Shown piece by piece: positions 1 through 8,258 of a stretch of DNA of 60,748 nucleotides (position 1 is the first letter of the stretch; every line of letters begins with the position of its first letter). The notes below the pieces were generated by a model. It did not search any database, had not been told where the DNA came from, and worked only from the letters and a program-made list of their open reading frames with translations. The translations under genes were made by a program, and so were the position numbers. The DNA is from Acetatifactor sp. (GTDB lineage: Bacteria > Bacillota > Clostridia > Lachnospirales > Lachnospiraceae). The stretch covers positions 1-60,748 of the forward strand of contig JAFLRM010000016.1 of the NCBI GenBank assembly GCA_022511465.1. Direction: 5' to 3'.

Positions 1-134
1 GGTTCTTCTCTTGGAATCTTCAGGGTTGCATTACTGTTTATTTGTCAAGGTACACAAGCAACGCGGATGAAAGCATCCGCTTATGCTGTCAAATATGCTT
101 CGCATATTTGCAGGCTGCCGATTTTCTCAGCAAC
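1..134 (-). other. Structured 5' leader of an off-window transcript (rRNA/tRNA-type)
   Basis: Downstream of the consensus promoter at 142-170 the minus strand contains two compact hairpins, CAAATATG/CATATTTG at 90-110 and GCGGATG/CATCCGC at 62-78. These are followed by a sequence reading GTACCTTGACAAATAAACAG on the minus strand. A 'CCTTGA-AA' motif of this kind is common in leaders and spacers of Firmicutes rRNA operons. No coding sequence is credible here; the only open frame (67-252, plus) runs through the hairpins and lacks a ribosome site. I infer the leader of an rRNA or tRNA operon that begins beyond position 1. Confidence 0.45.
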
Positions 135-141
135 GAATAAA

Positions 142-170
142 AGTATACCATTGCATTTTTTACTTGTCAA
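142..170 (-). promoter_or_regulatory. Near-perfect sigma-A promoter reading out of the left edge
   Basis: On the minus strand TTGACA (165-170) is separated by exactly 17 bases from TATACT (142-147), a 6/6 and 5/6 match to the vegetative consensus. Transcription would start near 135 and run to position 1. Such strong promoters are typical of stable RNA operons. Confidence 0.75.
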
Positions 171-221
171 CACCTTCATCCAAAATTTTTCTGTTTTTTT
201 CATACAATTTCCAGAGAACAT

Positions 222-250
222 AAAAAAAGCCCATTTTACGGGCTTTTTTT
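222..250. terminator. Bidirectional intrinsic terminator
   Basis: An AAAAAAGCCC arm, a short ATTTTAC loop and a GGGCTTTTTTT arm form a stem flanked by A and T runs, so it can act on both strands. It closes the minus-strand operon that ends with the lipoprotein gene at 295. Confidence 0.85.
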
Positions 251-294
251 AATATTCTGTCCTTTCTGCAAACTTCATTTAACAGTAACTTTTC

Positions 295-1077
295 CTATAA
301 AAGAGAAGTTGTATATATATTTTGATCTTTTTTCAGATTTAAAGAGATTGTACTGATATTTTCGGCCACTGCCTGATCAATCTCCACAACCAGCACTAAC
401 TCCTGACTCTCCCCTGATCTGATCGTGCCACTATAGGTGGACAAATCATTCGTCAGCATGGTCATCTGCACAAACTCTGTGTAGTCGCCGTTGACAGTTA
501 CCTTAATAACGGATCCAAACAGATCTACTGTCTGGTCGGCTCCGGACTGGTTATTCAATGTGTACTTTAGTATCAGCATACTCTTTCCCGTGCCGGCATC
601 CATCGTAATGTAACGGTTATCCTCCCCTTCCGGCAAGTAGCTTTGACCGGTCTGCGTCCCCTGAAAAGCAAAAGACATCCCCTCCGGCAGCTGGAAAAAT
701 TCTTCCATACTTCTCACAGTTCCTCCGGATGTATTGGCATCCCCTCCCGGAAGCTCCACCACAGGAGTATCCGCCACGGGCCCCATCCCCTGCTCCTCAC
801 CAGAAATATCAGGTTCTTCGGTCTCATCCGGAAGTTTTTCAGACTCTTCCTTAATTAGGGATAAATCCACCAATCTGCTTCTGTTGTGCGCATCGTATTT
901 GAGTAAAAGCAACGCGGCATACTCGCTTACCGCCTGTTCCTCCGCACTGTTCATAATGGGAATGACACTGCCGCATCCGGTTAGGAATAACGCCGCCACA
1001 AGTGATACCAATACCGTGCAAACACGCTTTCCCAATCTGCTGTTTTCTCTTTTAATCTCTCTCTGATCTCTTCTCAT
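295..1077 (-). CDS. Putative lipoprotein with C-terminal beta-sandwich-like domain
   Basis: 260 residues. The N-terminus is basic, followed by a hydrophobic stretch and the lipobox LTGC near residue 35, so the protein is probably lipid-anchored on the outer face of the membrane. An acidic, proline-rich linker (about 70-120) leads to a C-terminal domain of alternating beta strands. That domain resembles DUF4352-like immunoglobulin-type lipoprotein domains, though I cannot name the family. The start has AGGTG six bases upstream. It is the last gene of the operon that contains a two-component system, HflX and a large membrane protein, and a bidirectional terminator follows. Function unknown; an envelope role is inferred from localisation only. 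Confidence 0.75.
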   Translation of the reverse strand: MRRDQREIKRENSRLGKRVCTVLVSLVAALFLTGCGSVIPIMNSAEEQAVSEYAALLLLKYDAHNRSRLVDLSLIKEESEKLPDETEEPDISGEEQGMGPVADTPVVELPGGDANTSGGTVRSMEEFFQLPEGMSFAFQGTQTGQSYLPEGEDNRYITMDAGTGKSMLILKYTLNNQSGADQTVDLFGSVIKVTVNGDYTEFVQMTMLTNDLSTYSGTIRSGESQELVLVVEIDQAVAENISTISLNLKKDQNIYTTSLL

Positions 1078-1112
1078 TTTCTACACCTGATTTCCTATGA
1101 AATCGCCTCTGT

Positions 1113-3557
1113 CTATTCTGCCGAATCCTCAGTAGACTCTGTCCCTGTCACCTGATCCATCTCACTGGGCTGGCCTTGCTCTTCATGGTCATTCTCCACG
1201 TGGGATCCCACAGGCTCCATCATGATCGGCTTAGAAATAATGACCTGCATGTTCTGGGCAGAGTTCTGCGCAACTGCTCTCTTCTCTAATATAATATAGA
1301 TTCCGGCAATAATCAAGGCCATAACGCCCACAACAAAAAATAAAATTGTTTTTTGCAGGATGGGAACCTCCAGGAAATCATATAGCACCAACTTGCCGCA
1401 AACCACCAAGGACAGCACCAGGCCGTAGATCCGAATTGGTTTGTGCCTCCTTGTAAAGCCTACCCCAACGCATACCAGCGCGATCACCATGAGCAAAATG
1501 CTGGCAACGATCGTTTCGCTTGTGGGAAGCACGAGGGCCATATAGGTGAGATAGCCTGCCACTACCAACTCCTTACCCCGTATCCTCATGCGATATTTTT
1601 CCTTGAATGTCAGCACGATCGTAGCCAAACCAAAGATCAGCATAAAGAAGTAGGTGATGTACAAGTCCATCAACTCTTTTCGATACTCTTCCACGGTTCT
1701 GGCTATCCATGATGTATCAACCACCCACCACTTAGCAGAGATCAAAGTGAGAAACAAGATTGCCTGCCCTGCCACAGCCAACACGTTATATACCAGAATA
1801 TGGTCATCTCTCCACCTCTTTACATTGTTGAAGAGCAAAATTCCCACAAACAAAAGTCCCACTACCACAGGCAGTGACAAGCTGTCCGGCATTTTCTCTC
1901 CAAGATAGAACACCAGCGCAGCCGTCAAAACAACCTCATGATAGGTCTTCCACTGGGAGAGACACAAAATAGCCACCACAATGCCGATCAGCAAAATCTC
2001 CGGATCTCGTCCCCACATGACGATCAGACAGGCAACCGTGGTGAGGATTGCTTCCACAGCCCGCACCTCTTTGATCTTTTTCAGGGACAAGAGCTTGGAC
2101 ATGATCAAGAGAACCAACACAACACTGTAAGTGACATTTCTCTTCTCCGCAAGATAGATCCCCCACGGAGCAAGGTTTAGGAAATAATAGATAAACCATC
2201 GCTCTTGGCACTTGTTCTTTCTCAGTATGAGGAAAGAGACCAGACAGATGACAAAAATACTCAACATCACGGCATGTCCACAGGTTCTCGCAAACAGATC
2301 TAAAAACTCCCGATCCAGATCACTCTTTGTGCCGTAGGAAAAGAACAACAGATATGTGGTGTACGGCTTCATGTTTAGGATCAATCCGCTGATGTCAAGA
2401 ATCTGAGCAATGCCGCAAATACAGTACGCTGTCAGAATGCCGGCATTGCCTCCGATGTGCCTTTCTTCCTGAACTGCAGTCTCTGCCTCCCTCTTGTGGT
2501 ACAGAAGCTGCATCACAAACAGGGCGTGCAGTATCATAATAGAAAGAACTTCAAACACCAGTGCCAGTTCACTCTCAACACCACAATACAGCGCCCGCAT
2601 GGAGAAAAACAGCGTAAATACCGTATTTAAGGACATGTGCGTGATTCGAAAAGCTGTCTGCCTCTTGCTAACCGGCAGCACAATAGTCAACACATTGATG
2701 CACAGGATCATGACGGAGATCACCAAAAACTCGGTTCCCGTGATACCTTGCTCAAGCATAAAAAAGCTCAGATAGGCAGCCGCAATACCAAGTATCCGAT
2801 AAAATAAAGAATTTCTCCTGCGGCTGAGCACGATCACCATAATGGTAATGAAAAAGGCTATTCCGAGAGCTACCCACATATTCAAAATACGCAGGGACAA
2901 AAAGTTGACCGCCGTGGTAATGTACAGCCCTCCGATCGCCACAGAGGACAGTGTGATCCCAAGCTTGGGGAGTTTCCGATATACCAAAAGCTCTGAGAGA
3001 AGCAGAATGATCAGGCAGATGGCATACAGACTGATCCCCTTGACAAGACCGCTCATAAAGTTCATGCTGAGCATCACCAATGCCATCAGGATAAAGATAC
3101 CTCCTATGACACCGAGAATGGTTGCACCCACAATAAACTCTGTATTTTTCTTTACCACCCGCGTCCGGCTGGGAGTAGGCGACACTACAGGAACCGCCTG
3201 ATAAACAAAAGCCTGCTGTCCCATTTCAGCTGCTGGTGCTCCCCCATGTGAAAAGCGGCCATACTGCACAGGCTGTTCCTGTCCGGTTATAGCCTCCTGT
3301 ACTTTCGCTTCATTGGTTGTCTCACTTGTCGGTGCCAACTCCCCCGCAAGCCCTTTGCGCTCTTCAAGCATTCGACAGTTTCGGTCCAGATCCTCCCGAA
3401 GAAGATCGATCTGATATTTCTGATTTATTAATTTATTCCTGACATCCCGCAGATAGTTTGAAAAAGCGGGATCATTGTTCTCTTTGGCAAGACGGCTTAC
3501 ATCCGCCTCCAACTGCTCCAATTTCCCGAGCGGTCGCTGTTCCATCTTGTTATCCAT
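1113..3557 (-). CDS. DUF2339-like polytopic membrane protein
   Basis: 814 residues. Residues about 5-75 are a charged, coiled-coil-like cytoplasmic segment, followed by a polar linker. From about residue 140 to 775 there is an almost unbroken series of hydrophobic helices, roughly twenty, and the protein ends in an acidic cytoplasmic tail. A short coiled coil followed by about twenty helices is the architecture of DUF2339 family proteins, whose biochemical role is not established. It lies 12 bases downstream of hflX and 35 bases upstream of the lipoprotein gene, so co-transcription is likely. The assignment rests on topology and general resemblance, not on a diagnostic motif. Confidence 0.7.
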   Translation of the reverse strand: MDNKMEQRPLGKLEQLEADVSRLAKENNDPAFSNYLRDVRNKLINQKYQIDLLREDLDRNCRMLEERKGLAGELAPTSETTNEAKVQEAITGQEQPVQYGRFSHGGAPAAEMGQQAFVYQAVPVVSPTPSRTRVVKKNTEFIVGATILGVIGGIFILMALVMLSMNFMSGLVKGISLYAICLIILLLSELLVYRKLPKLGITLSSVAIGGLYITTAVNFLSLRILNMWVALGIAFFITIMVIVLSRRRNSLFYRILGIAAAYLSFFMLEQGITGTEFLVISVMILCINVLTIVLPVSKRQTAFRITHMSLNTVFTLFFSMRALYCGVESELALVFEVLSIMILHALFVMQLLYHKREAETAVQEERHIGGNAGILTAYCICGIAQILDISGLILNMKPYTTYLLFFSYGTKSDLDREFLDLFARTCGHAVMLSIFVICLVSFLILRKNKCQERWFIYYFLNLAPWGIYLAEKRNVTYSVVLVLLIMSKLLSLKKIKEVRAVEAILTTVACLIVMWGRDPEILLIGIVVAILCLSQWKTYHEVVLTAALVFYLGEKMPDSLSLPVVVGLLFVGILLFNNVKRWRDDHILVYNVLAVAGQAILFLTLISAKWWVVDTSWIARTVEEYRKELMDLYITYFFMLIFGLATIVLTFKEKYRMRIRGKELVVAGYLTYMALVLPTSETIVASILLMVIALVCVGVGFTRRHKPIRIYGLVLSLVVCGKLVLYDFLEVPILQKTILFFVVGVMALIIAGIYIILEKRAVAQNSAQNMQVIISKPIMMEPVGSHVENDHEEQGQPSEMDQVTGTESTEDSAE

Positions 3558-3569
3558 TATTGCGCTTCC

Positions 3570-4871
3570 TCACTTTTGTATTTCCATGTCAGTTATCCGA
3601 AAGCAATCATATTTCGCGGCATCCTGACTGTGACATTTTATCCGAAGCAGCACTCCATCCTCCCGATATTCCTGAAAAGACACTGCACTACTCTCCATCA
3701 GATAGGAGGCAACTCCCCCTTTATCATAAGGGATTAAAAAGGTACAGTCAACCAAATCTTCATAGACGATCTCCTTGATCAACTCTGCCAGTTCCTTTAT
3801 CCCAACATCATTGGCTGCGGCCATGTAAATCTGCCTGTCCCGGATCTTTGGCATCCCCTCCATCTGGCATTTGTCTGCCTTGTTGTACACAATGATCTGG
3901 GGAATATCACCCGCATCCAGCGCGTTTAGCGTCTCCCTTGTCACCTTCATCTGTTGTCTGTGATCCGGGTCAGAAAAGTCTACCACCTGAACCAAAAGAT
4001 CCGCGTACTTTACTTCCTCCAGCGTAGACTGAAAAGCTTTGATCAAACCGTGGGGCAGCTTGTGGATAAATCCTACTGTGTCCACTAGAAAAAAAGGCTT
4101 GTTGTCACCGGTCTCAATGCTTCGCACGCTAGTCTCCAGTGTGGCAAAAAGCATATCCTTCTCCATGACCCTCTTCTCCGGCCCCTCCCCATAGCGCTCC
4201 ACCAAGCGGTTTAAAATTGTAGATTTGCCCGCGTTCGTATAACCCACCAGTGCCACCTGCGGGATGCGGGATACACTTCTTCTCTTCCTCTGGGTCTGTC
4301 TTGATCTGGAGATGTTCTCCAATTCTTTCTTTAACTCCGAGATACGGTGCTCGATCCGGCGTCTATCAAGTTCCAACTTCTTCTCGCCGGTACCCTTATT
4401 GCTCAGATTTCCGCTTGCACCGCCTTGACGGCTCAAGGAATCGTGCATCCCCACCAGTCTCGGCAACAGATACTGCAGCCTGGCCGTCTCCACCTGAAGC
4501 TTCGCCTCCCTGGTCTGCGCACGGATCGCAAAAATATCCAAGATTAAATTCGTCCGATCCAGAATGGGAAGTTCCAACTCTCTATTTAAATTCCTCACCT
4601 GCGACGGGGTCAGTGTGTTGTCGAAAATAACCTCTTCCGCCTCACACTCCCCAGCGTAAACCCGTACCTCTTCCACCTTTCCCGTGCCGATATAAAGAGC
4701 CTTATTCACATTCTCCAGTTTCTGGGTAATGATACCCACTATCTGCCTCTCACAGGCTTCTGCCAACCTGATCAGTTCTTCCATGGAACGGTCAAAGTCC
4801 TCCTCTTCCCCTGTGTCAACGCCCACCAGAAGAACTCTCTCCCGCAATGTGTCCTCTTGTTTTTCCCTCAT
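3570..4871 (-). CDS. hflX: GTPase HflX
   Basis: 433 residues, the usual size for HflX. The N-terminal half is the HflX-specific ATP-binding domain, with the conserved FDNTLTPSQVRNLNRELELP-type segment and a coiled coil containing QGGASGNLSNKGTGE. The GTPase domain follows, with P-loop GYTNAGKST, switch DTVGF and specificity motif NKAD. Known HflX proteins bind the large ribosomal subunit and split or rescue stalled ribosomes, especially under heat stress. The gene starts nine bases after the histidine kinase gene and is embedded in a two-component/envelope operon, so it may be induced with that system. Identification is very secure. Confidence 0.96.
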   Translation of the reverse strand: MREKQEDTLRERVLLVGVDTGEEEDFDRSMEELIRLAEACERQIVGIITQKLENVNKALYIGTGKVEEVRVYAGECEAEEVIFDNTLTPSQVRNLNRELELPILDRTNLILDIFAIRAQTREAKLQVETARLQYLLPRLVGMHDSLSRQGGASGNLSNKGTGEKKLELDRRRIEHRISELKKELENISRSRQTQRKRRSVSRIPQVALVGYTNAGKSTILNRLVERYGEGPEKRVMEKDMLFATLETSVRSIETGDNKPFFLVDTVGFIHKLPHGLIKAFQSTLEEVKYADLLVQVVDFSDPDHRQQMKVTRETLNALDAGDIPQIIVYNKADKCQMEGMPKIRDRQIYMAAANDVGIKELAELIKEIVYEDLVDCTFLIPYDKGGVASYLMESSAVSFQEYREDGVLLRIKCHSQDAAKYDCFRITDMEIQK

Positions 4872-4880
4872 AACAACCTC

Positions 4881-6359
4881 TTAATTTATATCCGACCCAC
4901 ACTTCTCCAATTCAAACCAGAACAACACTCCATTGGCGAAATTCTCCACGCCGTATGCCTGATTCAAAGATTCCATGATCGCCTTCACAATGGACAATCC
5001 CACTCCGCTTCCGCCATACTCTCTGGTGCGCGCCCTGTCCACCTTATAGAATTTCTCCCATATATTCCCGATAACCGCCTCGGGGATAGACTCTCCCGTG
5101 TTGAATACCGAGATACGGATCTTTCCTTCTCTCTCCGTAAGCCTGACCTCGATCACACGCTCTCCTTCGCAGTGATTAACTGCGTTGGAGAAATAGTTCA
5201 TAAAGACCTCTTCCACCTTAAATTCATCTGACCACACATAAATCGGTGCATAGTCTCCCATTCGCACCTCAATCTGATTATGGCTGGTCAGTATGCCGGC
5301 AGACTGGATGCAGTTTTGTATCAGTGCCACCACATCAATGCGCTCCATACTGATCACATCATTGCCAAATTCCAATTGATTTAAGGTCATCAGCTTCTTC
5401 ACTAAATTATTCATCTTGGATGCCTCATCCATAATGACCTCACAGTAAAAGTCCCTGCTCTCCGGGTCATCGTTGACGCTCTCCTTAAGCCCCTCTGCAT
5501 AACCCTGGATCAAAGCGATAGGTGTTTTTAACTCATGGGACACATTGGCAAGGAACTCCTTGCGCATCTCATCGATCTCTTCCTTCTTTCGAATGTCATT
5601 CTGCAGCTCATTGTTGGCAGTCTTAAGCTCCGAGATAGATGTCTCCAGAGAAGCCGACAGCTTATTGATATTCTCCCCCAGCAGATCAATCTCATTTCTG
5701 CCTTTCCCCTGATATTTAGCCTCGAAATCCAAATGTACCATGCGCTCGGAGATCCTGTTGAGTTCCAGAATAGGCTGAGTCAGTTTGCGGGATGCCAGCC
5801 AGATGATCATGGCACCTGCCACCGCTCCAAACAGCCCCACATAGGCGAAAAAACGGTTGGCAAGATTGGAGCTCTCCCGGATACTCTCAATGGGAGTACT
5901 CATAATAAAGGAAATTCCGGAATTAAGACGACCATACATCTCCAAATACTCGTTGCCCTCCAATCCTGTACGCAGGATCCGGTAATCTTCTCCCTCCTTC
6001 AGAATGTGAAACTCCTCCTTGGGCTGTATCCCGAATATATACCCAAACAGATGCAGTTTAGCCCTGTTTTGTCCACTGCCGGTGGCATATTGCTCCTGAG
6101 AATACATATCAATAATATAAATGCTTATATTGTAATTGCTTCCGATATTGTCCAATTTTTCCCCAAAGGTCTGTGAGTTATAGCTGTCATCGTTGGCTGC
6201 CTGCCGTATAGTCTCATAGGCGCTGTAGATGATATTCATCTTGCTGCGGATATAGTACCTCTCCAAAAACACATTGTTGATCAATATGCATAAAAGCACC
6301 ATCCCCGCCATAAGTCCAATAAAAATAAGCGCAAACTGTCTTCTGATAGACGGTTTCAT
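4881..6359 (-). CDS. Sensor histidine kinase (HAMP, HisKA, HATPase)
   Basis: About 492 residues. A transmembrane helix near residues 10-30 and another near 170-190 enclose an extracytoplasmic sensor region. HAMP, a HisKA helix with phosphorylatable His in SHELKTP, and an ATPase domain with N-box-like FSNAVNH and G-box GGSGVGLSIVK follow. I place the start at the ATG at 6359 because GAGGTGA lies eight bases upstream; an in-frame GTG four codons earlier has a weaker site. It lies 121 bases after the response regulator, its probable partner. The signal is unknown; the neighbours (HflX, lipoprotein, DUF2339) suggest envelope or translation stress. Confidence 0.93.
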   Translation of the reverse strand: MKPSIRRQFALIFIGLMAGMVLLCILINNVFLERYYIRSKMNIIYSAYETIRQAANDDSYNSQTFGEKLDNIGSNYNISIYIIDMYSQEQYATGSGQNRAKLHLFGYIFGIQPKEEFHILKEGEDYRILRTGLEGNEYLEMYGRLNSGISFIMSTPIESIRESSNLANRFFAYVGLFGAVAGAMIIWLASRKLTQPILELNRISERMVHLDFEAKYQGKGRNEIDLLGENINKLSASLETSISELKTANNELQNDIRKKEEIDEMRKEFLANVSHELKTPIALIQGYAEGLKESVNDDPESRDFYCEVIMDEASKMNNLVKKLMTLNQLEFGNDVISMERIDVVALIQNCIQSAGILTSHNQIEVRMGDYAPIYVWSDEFKVEEVFMNYFSNAVNHCEGERVIEVRLTEREGKIRISVFNTGESIPEAVIGNIWEKFYKVDRARTREYGGSGVGLSIVKAIMESLNQAYGVENFANGVLFWFELEKCGSDIN

Positions 6360-6480
6360 CGCGCAGATCACCTCTCACTTTCCTATTCTATCAGCCTCTT
6401 TCGCATATTTCTCCTGATCTTCGGCAAAAGCATTGGCTGATACCGCATTGTCCAACAATTGTTCGCTCCATCCTATTCAT

Positions 6481-7161
6481 CTATTCCACTTCCAGCTTAT
6501 ATCCCATGCCCCAGATCGTCTTGATCATGTCACCACCCTTGGGACCCAACTTGCTGCGCAGTTTCTTTACATGGGTGTCAATGGTGCGTGCATCGCCAAA
6601 GTAATCATAATTCCACACATTGTTCAGTATTTTCTCTCTGGAGAGGGCAATTCCCTCGTTCTCCACAAAATAAGTCAAAAGCTCAAACTCTTTGTAGCTG
6701 AGCTCCACAACCTCTCCATCTATCAGTACTTGATGCGCTGCCTTGTTGATCTGAATACAACCGCAGGATAGGATCTCATCCCAATCCAGCCTATTGGTCC
6801 TGCGCAGAATGGCCTCGATCCGTGCCACCAAGATCTTGGGACTGAAAGGCTTGGAGATATACTCGTCCACTCCCAACTCAAACCCCTGAAGCTCATCTCG
6901 CTCATCCGATCTGGCAGTCAGCATGATGATGGGCACCTTTGAACAGCTTCGGATCTCACGGCATACCTGCCAGCCGTCCATTCGGGGCATCATTATATCC
7001 AACACGATCAGCGCGATATTTTTCTCCCGGTAGAAGATATCCACCGCCTCCTCGCCGTTCCCCGCCTCGATCACATCAAAGCTGCTCTTCACCAGAAAGT
7101 CGCGCACCAGCTTCCGCATCCTGCTCTCATCATCCACAACCAGAATTTTTAAACGATCCAT
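6481..7161 (-). CDS. OmpR/PhoB-family response regulator
   Basis: 226 residues. The receiver domain has the acidic pair VDDE near residues 9-11, the phospho-acceptor Asp in VLDIMMPRMDG near 55 and the conserved Lys in SKPFSP. The C-terminal winged-helix DNA-binding domain carries the family sequence ending RTIDTHVKKLRSKLG. The chosen ATG has GGAGG eight bases upstream; a GTG two codons earlier is too close to that site. It precedes the histidine kinase on the same transcript. Targets are unknown, and no clear direct-repeat operator was recognised by eye. Confidence 0.95.
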   Translation of the reverse strand: MDRLKILVVDDESRMRKLVRDFLVKSSFDVIEAGNGEEAVDIFYREKNIALIVLDIMMPRMDGWQVCREIRSCSKVPIIMLTARSDERDELQGFELGVDEYISKPFSPKILVARIEAILRRTNRLDWDEILSCGCIQINKAAHQVLIDGEVVELSYKEFELLTYFVENEGIALSREKILNNVWNYDYFGDARTIDTHVKKLRSKLGPKGGDMIKTIWGMGYKLEVE

Positions 7162-7235
7162 CTCCACAGCCTCCTGTCGCTCAAATACACTTTAAGCACA
7201 GCATACCATTTATGTTTGTCAATTCTGTGAACACA

Positions 7236-7829
7236 CTAATCATTTCCCAGCTGAAGTTCCCTCTCCGCCTCACGGATCGCCTGCTCTCTCTCTGTCAGCT
7301 GCTGCTCCCATCCGGCATAACGGTCGATCAAGGTTCTCTCGTAATTTAAAATATTGGGTTGATCCGCGGTAAGCGTAATGGCAAACATCGCGATCACGGC
7401 GATCACCAGCACAATATTCAGGCAGACTGACACAGGGAGTGCCTGAATCTTCCCCTTCTTTTCTGCTGCTGGCTGTACGCGCTGTCTGGCAGGTGAAGTG
7501 CGGCTTCGAATCTCACCCTCATAGGTCACAAAGAGCGGGATGGGGATGATCTTCTCATTGTCAATCTCAGGTCTCTTCACCAGATAATCCTGAACCTCCT
7601 TAAGAAAGATCAGTCCCACCGGCGTCTTGAACACTCTCTCGTTTATTGCCCGCTCATACAGACTCAGGATACTCTCCGGATTCCTGACATCCATATGTGC
7701 CTTTAAATACCGTATCTTCTTGCGCTCCTGTATGGCAAGCTCCGCGTCCTTTTTTGTGTAGAATGCGAAGCCTTCCGCCTCCAGAGTCTGCACCTTCTTC
7801 TCCTCCGCAGTCTTCTCCTGTGTCTCCAT
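7236..7829 (-). CDS. Single-pass membrane protein of unknown function
   Basis: 197 residues from the ATG with GAGAGG just upstream; a TTG four codons earlier is less likely. The first 130 residues are soluble and charged, with a segment reading ERKKIRYLKAHMDVRNPE that looks like a helical hairpin. One hydrophobic helix lies at about 133-155, and the C-terminal 40 residues are a predicted coiled coil with repeated ERE/REAERE. I do not recognise the family. It is the first gene after the promoter at 7876-7904 and precedes the response regulator gene, so it could be an accessory component of that two-component operon. That is inference from order only. Confidence 0.65.
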   Translation of the reverse strand: METQEKTAEEKKVQTLEAEGFAFYTKKDAELAIQERKKIRYLKAHMDVRNPESILSLYERAINERVFKTPVGLIFLKEVQDYLVKRPEIDNEKIIPIPLFVTYEGEIRSRTSPARQRVQPAAEKKGKIQALPVSVCLNIVLVIAVIAMFAITLTADQPNILNYERTLIDRYAGWEQQLTEREQAIREAERELQLGND

Positions 7830-7875
7830 TTTCCCTCTCAATCTGCCGCATCTGCGGCCCTAAAAGTATGCTCTC

Positions 7876-7904
7876 ATTTTACCGTATCTCTCTGCCCTTG
7901 TCAA
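7876..7904 (-). promoter_or_regulatory. Sigma-A promoter of the two-component/hflX operon
   Basis: Minus strand TTGACA (7899-7904), 17-base spacer, TAAAAT (7876-7881). The predicted start near 7869 leaves a leader of about 40 bases before the 197-residue membrane protein gene. It lies just after the terminator of the upstream biosynthetic operon. Confidence 0.75.
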
Positions 7905-7922
7905 ACGATGGCACCGGCTAAG

Positions 7923-7958
7923 AAAAAAGGAACCGCTCTATTCAAAACGATTCCTTTT
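7923..7958 (-). terminator. Intrinsic terminator of the ACP/ligase/condensation operon
   Basis: On the minus strand AAAAGGAA pairs with TTCCTTTT across a loop of about 18 bases and is followed by further T residues (TTTTTT). It lies a few bases after the HicA-like gene, ending that operon before the promoter at 7904. Confidence 0.7.
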
Positions 7959-7964
7959 GCTATG

Positions 7965-8240
7965 TTATACTTCCATGTACTTCTTAATAAATTCTCTGGT
8001 TTGCTCCACCTGACTGCTTGTCGCTTTGGAACGCTTCTTCCCATCGGTTTGGAAATCTAACTGTTCCTCAACATTGTCATAGGAAAATATCTGATGGTTA
8101 TCAGAGACACGATTAAGCTCACATCCCAACATTTCCAGCAGGGCGCAGAGTTCATTAAAACGGATACCATCGTCTTTCTTCGCCGACATTACATCCTGCA
8201 AAATCTTATGATATCTTCCAAGTTTTATCCATTTCGCCAT
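7965..8240 (-). CDS. HicA-like small protein (orphan)
   Basis: 91 residues. The middle reads RFNELCALLEMLGCELNR, then DNHQIFSYD, then LDFQTDGKK and a C-terminal helix with EQTREFIKKY. This follows the HicA pattern of helix, 'G-SH-IF' strand carrying the active His, strand, and helix; the usual Ser before His is replaced by Asn (DNHQIF). HicA proteins are double-stranded-RNA-binding-fold mRNA interferases paired with HicB antitoxins, but no hicB-like gene lies beside it. GGGAGG lies 11 bases upstream. It sits 18 bases after the ligase gene and before a terminator, so it is transcribed with the biosynthetic genes. It may be an orphan toxin-fold protein rather than an active toxin. Confidence 0.65.
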   Translation of the reverse strand: MAKWIKLGRYHKILQDVMSAKKDDGIRFNELCALLEMLGCELNRVSDNHQIFSYDNVEEQLDFQTDGKKRSKATSSQVEQTREFIKKYMEV

Positions 8241-8258
8241 ATTTAACTGCGCCTCCCG

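Noticed and set aside
6372..6480. A 29-codon frame between the response regulator and histidine kinase genes.
   Set aside because: Too short, with no ribosome site and no resemblance to known peptides; treated as untranslated spacer.
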